Source: Colwellia sp. 1_MG-2023 (GTDB taxonomy: Bacteria > Pseudomonadota > Gammaproteobacteria > Enterobacterales > Alteromonadaceae). Taken from it: DNA of 64,000 bases. A model generated the notes under the pieces. The model did not search any database and was not told the DNA's origin. It saw only the letters and a list, made by a program, of their open reading frames with translations. Position numbers and translations under genes: made by a program. The stretch spans positions 1-64,000 of the forward strand of contig NZ_JAUOPE010000003.1 of NCBI RefSeq assembly GCF_030546755.1, read 5' to 3'. Positions within the stretch are counted from its first letter, which is position 1. Every line of letters starts with the position of its first letter. Positions 48,547 to 55,704 of this stretch are shown here, in pieces.

Positions 48547-49197
48547 ATGAACAAGTTATTGAGTCTACTCGTTGTTGCAACGCTATCTTTTTTTACCCAT
48601 GCCAGTGATTATCAAGAAGGCAAGCATTACGTTAAAGTACACGAGTTACCTGTAGATTCTCCTGAAGTGAGAGAGTATTTTTCTTTTTATTGCGGCCATT
48701 GTTATAAATTTGAAGTGATGGCGAAATCTATCAAGAAAAACCTACCTGAGAATGTAACATTTGTTAAAAATCACGTTGATTTCTTACCGGGTGCTTCTCA
48801 AAAAATGCAATCGTTATTATCAAGAGCCTTGATCACTGCCCAAGAGTTAAATGTAGCAGAAAGCCAAATAGCGGCTATCTTCAAATACATTCATGTGCAT
48901 AGAGCAGTATTTACTTCAGTTAAAGATGTACGTAATGTTTTTATTCTCAATGGTATAGACGGCGATAAGTTTGACCAAGTTCTCAACAGCGAAAAAGTGA
49001 CTAAGAAAGTTGAAGAGATGAAAAACAACCAAGACACTTTAGCTAAAAGTGGCGATTTGAGAAGTGTACCTAGCATTGTTGTTAATGGGAAATATATGGT
49101 TGTTGGGCACGGTCATTCTCATGATCATGGTTCGAGTGAAGAAAATGTTGAGCAAGAATATAATGATTTAGTGAAGTATTTGTTGACCTTGAAGTAA
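48547..49197 (+). CDS. dsbA: Thiol:disulfide interchange protein DsbA
   Basis: A 216-residue periplasmic oxidase that inserts disulfide bonds into exported proteins. A signal peptide (about 1-19) precedes the thioredoxin fold. The active site CGHC gives C49 and C52, and the cis-Pro loop is in SVPSIVVNG. A His-rich segment (HGHSHDHG) near residue 188 is unusual and could bind metal. It follows srkA with an AAGGG ribosome binding site and ends in a terminator. Confidence 0.95.
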   Translation: MNKLLSLLVVATLSFFTHASDYQEGKHYVKVHELPVDSPEVREYFSFYCGHCYKFEVMAKSIKKNLPENVTFVKNHVDFLPGASQKMQSLLSRALITAQELNVAESQIAAIFKYIHVHRAVFTSVKDVRNVFILNGIDGDKFDQVLNSEKVTKKVEEMKNNQDTLAKSGDLRSVPSIVVNGKYMVVGHGHSHDHGSSEENVEQEYNDLVKYLLTLK

Positions 49198-49208
49198 TCG
49201 AATATAGC

Positions 49209-49240
49209 AACGATTAACCTTGAATGAGGTTAATCGTTTT
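49209..49240 (+). terminator. dsbA terminator overlapping the convergent gene's end
   Basis: AACGATTAACCT and AGGTTAATCGTT form a perfect 12-bp stem with a 6-base loop followed by TTTT. The stop codon of the convergent propeller-SHOCT gene (49230) lies inside the right arm. Confidence 0.8.
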
Positions 49241-51338
49241 GGGTGAGATTATTTAATACTTTTGCTTTTGCTTGATTAAACTCTTCTTCGGTGAGTAGTC
49301 CTTGTTGCTTAAGCTTGCCTAATTTATCTAACGCATTGATCAGTGATATATCTTTAAGTTCGACGCTTTCATCTACCTCTGCTGTATTATGATCGGTAGG
49401 GGTAGTTGATAAACTTTTTGGCTCCTGTGGTTTTGCGTTGTTTGCTCCAGTGACATTGTGGTTTTTATTCAATGATTGAGCATCTGTAGTTTCACTTTTA
49501 TTCGTTTTATTCATATTGGGCGTATTTGGCACAACAGGTTTTAAAATAATGCGCTCTTCTGTTAATGCAGGGAATATTGTTTGGGATAATAACCAACACC
49601 AATCAATTAGCTGTTTACAGATTTCTTCATATTTACCACTTGTAAGTCTTTGATTGCCTTTTCGTAGATAAACACATATAGGGTAAGTGTGTGACGTTTG
49701 GTCAGTGAGCACCATTTCTATTTTACGCACTTTATCATCGATCATTTTTCCTCTTTTTTCTGTAGAAAAAGAGAGATTGAGCATTTGTTCTTTTTCGTTT
49801 GAAAAACAACTTTGTGCCTCACTGCTATTAAATGAATAGATTAAGTTATTATTGAGGAAGATTTCGCATCGTTTAATCTCGGAAATATTAACTTCGGTGC
49901 TTGCTATTTCTTCATGGCGTTTATAAATAGTGAGGTGCTTTTTATTTTCATGAACTTCATATTTTGCAAACTGCTTCCGTAATAATGCTTTCGGTAAGTT
50001 AGACTTTTTCATGCGACGCAATATAACTATGCTAGCTATAAATAAAGGTATTAAAATTATCCAAGAAAAATTTACATAATCCTGCTGTGCAGGGGTCTTA
50101 TTAACCGTTTGTTTTTTGTTTGGATGACTTGATTCTGTGGGTGAATTAACGGTGAAAATGACATTCGATGATTTATCGACAACAAGCAATTCATCATGTT
50201 CATCTGTCAGCAAGGCCAACTTACTGCTTTTGGAAAAATCATTATTTTTGATAGTTAGTAGGGTTGAAACTTCAAAAGGATGTTCATTATCTATCGCGAT
50301 TAATTTCCAGTGGTTATCCCAGGTTAAATAAATAATATTATTTCTAAATTTCGCGAATTTCATACCTCGATAAATAACACTATTACTTTGCTGAGGCAGC
50401 GGTGCTTGTATGTAGGTAAGCTCAGTCTTATTTTTACGGAAATCCTCACCGTACTTGATAGTTGCGGCACTAAACGTTTGAGGATTACTCTGCGTAACTA
50501 GAAGTTGTTGCTTGCCATCTTTTGACCAATGAATTTCGAAAAGTGACGTTAATCCGGTGGCAATAATTTCATTATTAATATCTTCTGTATTAATGAACGG
50601 GTTTCTCTCTGGAATTGAATAGTTTTTTAATCCAAATCGTTTGGGGTTGATTCTAAGAATACTGCCTGAATATAATGCTGAATCAGGTTTATTAGGATCA
50701 GCCTTTAATGTGAAGTAGAGATTGCCATAATTATCGTTCCAAGACTTCATATAAGGGTTAAACCCTAGTTGGGTAATGCCATTATCAATTGAAAACGTTG
50801 GAATTCTGAGTACTTCTCTTGGTCGGTTTTTAGTCGTTTTAAACGACGTAAATTTATCATTATCAAATTGCCATTCACTAATCACTATTTCAAACTTGTG
50901 CTCGTTTTGTTGGTTGTTGTCATGGATTCGTAAGGCGGATTTACTATTATCCGGTGGTTCTATATGTGCCGTATATAAAGTTAAATAACCGTAATCTTGT
51001 TGAAGTTTAAAACTTGGATGAAGTGAAATATCATTTAATAAATGTGCTTGAGGGAAGTGCTTCTTTAAATGAATAATTGGTTCTGCGTTAATCTCATTGT
51101 CTTTAACTAGGTGAATATTTCCAACATCATCATGTACAAAGTAACTTTGCTTTGTCGAAGGGTTTTTGTTAATTGCTTGCCATTTTATGTTCGACTGATT
51201 TTGAAAATGATGATAAACCTTTAAAGATGAATTTAACGCTTCAGCGTGAACTTTTCCTAAAAAAGTTAGCAGAATTATTAGCGTGTAATAGGCCTTGAAG
51301 GCGATTTTATTACTAAAATTATAAATTAAATAGTGCAT
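49230..51338 (-). CDS. Propeller-TM-SHOCT fusion protein
   Basis: A 702-residue multi-domain protein I cannot assign a function. A signal peptide (about 15-33) is followed by a region resembling PQQ-dependent sugar dehydrogenase (beta propeller), seen in GNLYFTLKAD, SGSILRINPKRFGLKNYSIPERNPF (in part) and IIATGLTSLFEIHWSKDG. A membrane helix lies near 425-440, then a cytoplasmic domain and a low-complexity linker. A C-terminal SHOCT motif closes it (ALDKLGKLKQQGLLTEEEFN). The catalytic His/Arg of true PQQ enzymes are not obvious. It is divergent from the SSB-like gene only in function; both are on the minus strand. Confidence 0.7.
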   Translation of the reverse strand: MHYLIYNFSNKIAFKAYYTLIILLTFLGKVHAEALNSSLKVYHHFQNQSNIKWQAINKNPSTKQSYFVHDDVGNIHLVKDNEINAEPIIHLKKHFPQAHLLNDISLHPSFKLQQDYGYLTLYTAHIEPPDNSKSALRIHDNNQQNEHKFEIVISEWQFDNDKFTSFKTTKNRPREVLRIPTFSIDNGITQLGFNPYMKSWNDNYGNLYFTLKADPNKPDSALYSGSILRINPKRFGLKNYSIPERNPFINTEDINNEIIATGLTSLFEIHWSKDGKQQLLVTQSNPQTFSAATIKYGEDFRKNKTELTYIQAPLPQQSNSVIYRGMKFAKFRNNIIYLTWDNHWKLIAIDNEHPFEVSTLLTIKNNDFSKSSKLALLTDEHDELLVVDKSSNVIFTVNSPTESSHPNKKQTVNKTPAQQDYVNFSWIILIPLFIASIVILRRMKKSNLPKALLRKQFAKYEVHENKKHLTIYKRHEEIASTEVNISEIKRCEIFLNNNLIYSFNSSEAQSCFSNEKEQMLNLSFSTEKRGKMIDDKVRKIEMVLTDQTSHTYPICVYLRKGNQRLTSGKYEEICKQLIDWCWLLSQTIFPALTEERIILKPVVPNTPNMNKTNKSETTDAQSLNKNHNVTGANNAKPQEPKSLSTTPTDHNTAEVDESVELKDISLINALDKLGKLKQQGLLTEEEFNQAKAKVLNNLTQND

Positions 51339-51404
51339 ATAAAATGGCTAAAACCTTCTTTGGTTTTATAAATTCCCTAACTAGTCAGTTTTATTATATA
51401 TACC

Positions 51405-52058
51405 TTAATTGGTTTTTTGTAAAATAATGTCTTGTGCATCAATCAATTGAGATTTTGTCGCGTCTTTTAAATAACTTAATCTACCATTAATAATTAACTC
51501 GTCATCTATCGTGGCATTATCTTTTAAGTAAGCGGCTTGTTTGCCCCAAACATGCACTGTTCGTTCAACGCTAATGCTGCGTAATTCTTGTGTAATGGGT
51601 GAAAAACTATAAAAATTTATTGCCAATTGCAGTTCAGCTAATTGTTTGTTGTTTTCTGTGTTTACCAGTTTTATTTCGCTAGATACTTTTCCACTGCACT
51701 GTAATTGATTGATCGAACGAGAATAACCTTTTGGGTAACGATGGGCATAGGTCGCGTGAATAATTTCACGGTTGGTTTTCTTACTGTTGACCAAATGGCC
51801 TTGTACTAAAATTACATCGCCTTTTTCTGCATGTAATAACGAGCGTTCAACGACATCACCAATCATCTTTATCGTGTGGTAATGCGTCCACTCCTTAAAT
51901 TGATTTGTTTTTTTATCGAACCACTTTGAATGGGTTGCAACCACAAACTCCGCAATAGCTATGACAGGGTTTATTTGATAACGGATTTCAGGTTTGTTCA
52001 CTAAATTACCCAATAAGGTGATACTACATAAGTGATTTTGTGGGAGTGATGATGACAT
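51405..52058 (-). CDS. Tandem-OB single-stranded DNA-binding-like protein
   Basis: A 217-residue protein with two SSB-type OB folds. The first (about 8-105) has LLGNLVNKPEIRY and FKEWTHYHTIKMIGDVVERS, close to the bacterial SSB pattern. The second (about 118-213) repeats it less well, with CSGKVSSEIKL and RTVHVWGKQAAYLKDN. There is no acidic C-terminal tail of the DDDIPF type used for protein partners. It is therefore not the housekeeping SSB; it could be a specialised repair, competence or plasmid-type SSB. It follows the PEP-CTERM gene's terminator on the same strand. Confidence 0.75.
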   Translation of the reverse strand: MSSSLPQNHLCSITLLGNLVNKPEIRYQINPVIAIAEFVVATHSKWFDKKTNQFKEWTHYHTIKMIGDVVERSLLHAEKGDVILVQGHLVNSKKTNREIIHATYAHRYPKGYSRSINQLQCSGKVSSEIKLVNTENNKQLAELQLAINFYSFSPITQELRSISVERTVHVWGKQAAYLKDNATIDDELIINGRLSYLKDATKSQLIDAQDIILQKTN

Positions 52059-52155
52059 TTAGTTTAGTTATTTAATAAATTGAATTGTTTTGAACATTAC
52101 GTCAGCCTTGTACATTGTTCAAGTGCCTAGAGTTAATTATCGTCACTTATGCGAC

Positions 52156-52190
52156 ATAAAAAAACCATCATAAATATGATGGTTTTTTTT
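52156..52190 (-). terminator. Terminator of the PEP-CTERM gene (bidirectional type)
   Basis: ACCATCATA and TATGATGGT form a 9-bp stem with a 2-base loop, flanked by an A run on one side and a T run on the other. It lies just past the PEP-CTERM stop at 52205. Confidence 0.9.
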
Positions 52191-52204
52191 CGACATTAAT
52201 TAGG

Positions 52205-53179
52205 TTAAATATGTTTTCTTCTGATTGCGATTAGCACTAATGATAATCCAAAAAGTGCAATGGTTGACGGCTCTGGAATCGTTGTCGTTGAATCCCCTAT
52301 TGGGTCTCTTGCCCAAACAGTCAAATGAGAAAGGCCTGCACTAAAATCACCAGGCTTAACATCAATAGAGCCTGCTAGTGAATATGCAGTTTCAAAATTA
52401 AAAGCACCTGGAGCTTCGCTGCCAAAAATTTCATAAAAGTTAAAGTCATAAACTGCCCAACCTTTATCGTCTTGGTTACCTTGCCCGTTTTGGTTGCCAC
52501 TACCTGCTTTGGTAACAAAAGCTAAATGATCAAATGTCGAGCGATTTAAAACTTGGCCAACTGTTTCAGCAATATCCTTATCTGTAGTTAAAGTCCAATT
52601 AATTGAAGAGCAGTCTCCACCTACATTTACACATTCAAAAGTGAATTCTAGTACGTCCGAAATTAATAGCGAGATAGTCTCATCGTAATTGGTAATGGAT
52701 TTATAAGTCGTAGAATTATTGTCAACATCAAATTTTGCTAAGTTAATCCAACCAGGGTCAGTTGCATTACCATTATTATCGATATCTATTTTGTCACCAT
52801 CAAACCAAGGGTTAGCTACACCATCAACTAGTCCGTCGATAAATTCGTTACCAGTTAAAGGACCGCCACCATTAAGTAATCCATCTCCCAATTGACCTAT
52901 ATTCAAATGAGGTGTTAAGTGGCTCTCTAGCTGACTGTCATTACCAGCATAAATACCAATACATTCTGAAGCGTTATAAGGGCCGTTTTGTAATAAATTG
53001 GCGCCAGTAGAACCGCCGGTATTATTGTTAATATCTAAATCAGATAGTTGAACTGTTGTTAAAGTAGCATTTTGTACATTGCAATCTCCCGTGACAATCA
53101 ATTGTCCGAAAGAGAAATGAGAAACTAAGAAAAGTGATAAACTTAATAACTTAATAATATTATTCATTTTTTTATCCAT
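52205..53179 (-). CDS. PEP-CTERM sorting-signal surface protein
   Basis: A 324-residue secreted protein. A signal peptide (about 5-25, after MDKKM) leads to a Asn/Asp/Gly-rich, aromatic-rich mature part without a recognised catalytic domain. The C-terminus is a PEP-CTERM sorting signal: IPEPSTIALFGLSLVLIAI then basic RRKH, the target of exosortase A, which replaces the tail with a lipid or polysaccharide-linked anchor in systems studied so far. Upstream are a sigma54 promoter and an inverted repeat, fitting control by PrsR. The start could also be the ATG at 53167, which has GGATAA before it. Confidence 0.88.
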   Translation of the reverse strand: MDKKMNNIIKLLSLSLFLVSHFSFGQLIVTGDCNVQNATLTTVQLSDLDINNNTGGSTGANLLQNGPYNASECIGIYAGNDSQLESHLTPHLNIGQLGDGLLNGGGPLTGNEFIDGLVDGVANPWFDGDKIDIDNNGNATDPGWINLAKFDVDNNSTTYKSITNYDETISLLISDVLEFTFECVNVGGDCSSINWTLTTDKDIAETVGQVLNRSTFDHLAFVTKAGSGNQNGQGNQDDKGWAVYDFNFYEIFGSEAPGAFNFETAYSLAGSIDVKPGDFSAGLSHLTVWARDPIGDSTTTIPEPSTIALFGLSLVLIAIRRKHI

Positions 53180-53213
53180 ATTTAGCTTAGTTGCTAATAA
53201 TTATAAATATCTA

Positions 53214-53229
53214 TGCATATCAAGTGCCT
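53214..53229 (-). promoter_or_regulatory. Sigma54 (-24/-12) promoter of the PEP-CTERM gene
   Basis: AGGCACTTGATATGCA on the minus strand matches the RpoN pattern TGGCAC-N5-TTGCW at GG and GC, with exactly 12 bases between the GG and GC pairs. The start point would fall near 53203, about 25 bases before the coding start. Confidence 0.75.
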
Positions 53230-53240
53230 TTGTGTTAGCT

Positions 53241-53270
53241 CTTTGTATTTTAACGTAAAAAAATACAAAG
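53241..53270. promoter_or_regulatory. 30-bp inverted repeat upstream of the sigma54 promoter
   Basis: CTTTGTATTTT and AAAATACAAAG form 11-bp perfect arms around 8 bases, centred about 52 bases before the predicted start point. It is a candidate enhancer-type operator for PrsR or another regulator. Confidence 0.6.
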
Positions 53271-53392
53271 AATTATTCTTGGTTATGAGAGTGTAAAAAT
53301 AACTGACAGAATTGCTAAAACCTATGAAAATGGCGTTTTTTACTGTTCCTGATAAGATCATCATTTATATTCATTATTAAGAAATACTTAAT

Positions 53393-54319
53393 TTGTTAGA
53401 GCATCGCCGCATTAATCTTGCATTATTACTAATTATTATCACTTTATTTCTTCTGTTTTTTATCGGGGGGCCTTCTTACTACTCGCCGATTGAAAGTAAA
53501 TTATTCTGGAATAATGGTCATATCATTTTCTATTGTATGACCAGTTTTATGATCATGAAATATTTGCTTAAACGTTCGTATTCATTATTTTCCGTGATCA
53601 TTCTGACCTTACTGTACACCTTGATTCTTGGCGTGCTGGTAGAAGTGGTGCAATCCAATCTTAACAGAGAAATGGACTATGCAGATCTGTATCGAAATTT
53701 TCTAGGTAGTTTGCTAGGTATTTTGTGCTATCAAGTTTTTAGCCGGCAAAAAAATAAAATAACGATGACAGTGTTAGCATTTATCACAGTGCTTATTGTT
53801 ATTGAGCAATTTGCACTATTTTCAGTACTTTCACTTAAATATCAACAGTATAAAAAATTACCTATTCTTGCGGACTTTTCGCTAAAAGGTGAAGTAATGT
53901 TTTGGTCTGAGGGGGAGTTAATGACGAATGAGAGCGAAAATCATCGGCAATCATTGAAATTTACCTTGGCAACCGGTGAAAAATATTCTGGCTTTACTTT
54001 TAATGAAGTTTATCAAGATTGGCGCAATTATCGTTTTATTGAATTTCACCTACGCAGTGAATCCCAAAAAGCAGAAAAGCTGTGTATTAAAATCACAGAC
54101 TTAAGTCATGACGAGGGTAGTCATGAATATAGTGATCGTTTTAATTATTGCTCTACTTTGGCATACGGTAAGAATGTTATTGAAATCCCACTCGACAAGA
54201 TTCGCAATGCGCCGAAGACACGAACATTGAATCTAGCCGAAATTAGCCGAATAGGCTTTTTTATGATTGATTTAACAGAAGAAAAAACACTTTATATCGA
54301 TAAGATAACCCTAAAATAA
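53393..54319 (+). CDS. VanZ-family membrane protein with C-terminal beta domain
   Basis: A 308-residue protein. Residues 8-140 hold four to five membrane helices with the VanZ pattern (VEVVQSNLNREMDYADLYRN and GSLLG), a family named from vancomycin resistance but common in sugar and polysaccharide contexts. The C-terminal half (about 155-308) is soluble and beta-rich, resembling a galactose-binding or carbohydrate-binding module, with GFTFNEVYQDWRNYRFIEFHLRS (in part). It begins at TTG. It is divergent from the PEP-CTERM gene across a 213-base region with the sigma54 element. Confidence 0.75.
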   Translation: MLEHRRINLALLLIIITLFLLFFIGGPSYYSPIESKLFWNNGHIIFYCMTSFMIMKYLLKRSYSLFSVIILTLLYTLILGVLVEVVQSNLNREMDYADLYRNFLGSLLGILCYQVFSRQKNKITMTVLAFITVLIVIEQFALFSVLSLKYQQYKKLPILADFSLKGEVMFWSEGELMTNESENHRQSLKFTLATGEKYSGFTFNEVYQDWRNYRFIEFHLRSESQKAEKLCIKITDLSHDEGSHEYSDRFNYCSTLAYGKNVIEIPLDKIRNAPKTRTLNLAEISRIGFFMIDLTEEKTLYIDKITLK

Positions 54320-54471
54320 AGCGGTTAGTTAAGGTGAAATTCATTGAAGCAACAAATAATGGCGAGAAGTTAAGAATTGAAAACGATGTTTTTCACATTT
54401 TTCATGAAATTTTATTGGCTACTACTAGTAAAGAGACAGTGATTTGACTAGAATCGCAACCTCTTAATGCA
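54320..54471. other. Short gap before tRNA-Arg
   Basis: No frame or clear promoter; the tRNA-Arg promoter must lie here, but I could not pick it confidently. Confidence 0.3.
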
Positions 54472-54546
54472 GCTCTCGTGGTGAAGTGGATATCACGTGG
54501 ACCTCCGGAGTCTAAGTCGCAGGTTCGATTCCTGCCGAGAGCGCCA
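54472..54546 (+). tRNA. tRNA-Arg (CCG)
   Basis: Acceptor GCTCTCG/CGAGAGC, anticodon stem TGGAC/GTCTA with loop CTCCGGA (anticodon CCG), T arm GCAGG-TTCGATT-CCTGC, discriminator G and an encoded CCA. Confidence 0.95.
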
Positions 54547-54705
54547 TTAACGACTACTTCTTACTTAAATATATTGAATATTCATTCAAAGCTTTGTCCC
54601 ACAATTGAAACACATTGAAAAAAATGTACATTTAATCCATACAATATTAAAGTAGAGCCTATAATAATGTTAGTTACATCAACAAGGTAGTTTCATTGTA
54701 ATTAT

Positions 54706-55701
54706 ATGAAATCAATATTTACTTATATATTCATCGCAAGTGTTTTTCTTAGCCAGATGGTGACTGCTCAAAATTATGAGCTTGCACAAGTTTCGGTTAC
54801 TCCTTTTGAAAAATCAGTTAAGCGAGCAGGAAAAGTTGCGTTTAAACGGACAATAAAATTGTCTTTTAAAAGCAGTGGTTATTTAAAAACGCTTTCTGTA
54901 GACGAAGGGGATTTCTTTTCAGCTAACCGATTACTTGCTTCTTTAAATACGGAAGAACTCATCGCAGAAAAAAACTCTCGTTACGCACAATTATTGCAAG
55001 CTAAGCGAGAAGTCAATCGTACGAAAAAATTACTGGCGCAAGAATTAAGCTCTGAGCAGGCGTTAGAATTAGCACAAACCAATGTTGAAACCACGCGTGA
55101 AGCTTATCAAGTTTCCTACTACAACCTTGAAAAAGCTGAAATTTACGCCCCTTTTGATGGCGTTGTTTTAGCAAGATACACTGAATTAGCTGAATTTCAG
55201 GCTCCTGGTCAAGAAGTATTAGAAGTCGCGGCGATTAATAAAAATTTAGTGGTAAAAGTAAAACTAACCGATAAAGAAATCAGCTTTGTTAAATTAGGCC
55301 AAAAGGTCGCTGTCGATTTGCCGAATATTGGCCGAGTTAACGGAGTGATTTCAAAAATACCAGTTACCAGTAATGCCGAAGGCGCTTTATATTTAATTGA
55401 AGTGTTACTTGAAGATATTCAAGCGGGGCAAGGCGTAGTGGCAGGTCAATTAGCGCAAGTTACTATTCATTTTGCCACTGAAAATTCAGTATATCAGGTG
55501 CCAATTAGTGCTCTAATCGAAATCGATGAACAAGGCTCTGCAGTGTTGTTTACTAAAGCGAGCAGTGGAAAGTTAATGCGTCAATCGTTTGATGTGTTAA
55601 ATATTGATACACAATCAATATATTTACGTGCGCAAAGTCATAATGATGCAATTGAGTTTGTAGTGAATGGTTGGCAACAACTGAACATAAGTGAGTTATA
55701 A
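54706..55701 (+). CDS. RND efflux periplasmic adaptor (HlyD/MexE-type)
   Basis: A 331-residue membrane-fusion protein bridging an RND pump and an outer-membrane channel. A signal peptide (about 1-21) is followed by a lipoyl/hairpin region (about 40-165, with FSANRLLASLNTEELIAEKNS in part) and beta-barrel domains (ALIEIDEQGSAVLFTKA near 265). It ends 3 bases before the pump gene, so the two are co-transcribed. No outer-membrane factor is adjacent, so a TolC from elsewhere must be used. Confidence 0.9.
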   Translation: MKSIFTYIFIASVFLSQMVTAQNYELAQVSVTPFEKSVKRAGKVAFKRTIKLSFKSSGYLKTLSVDEGDFFSANRLLASLNTEELIAEKNSRYAQLLQAKREVNRTKKLLAQELSSEQALELAQTNVETTREAYQVSYYNLEKAEIYAPFDGVVLARYTELAEFQAPGQEVLEVAAINKNLVVKVKLTDKEISFVKLGQKVAVDLPNIGRVNGVISKIPVTSNAEGALYLIEVLLEDIQAGQGVVAGQLAQVTIHFATENSVYQVPISALIEIDEQGSAVLFTKASSGKLMRQSFDVLNIDTQSIYLRAQSHNDAIEFVVNGWQQLNISEL

Positions 55702-55704
55702 CGC

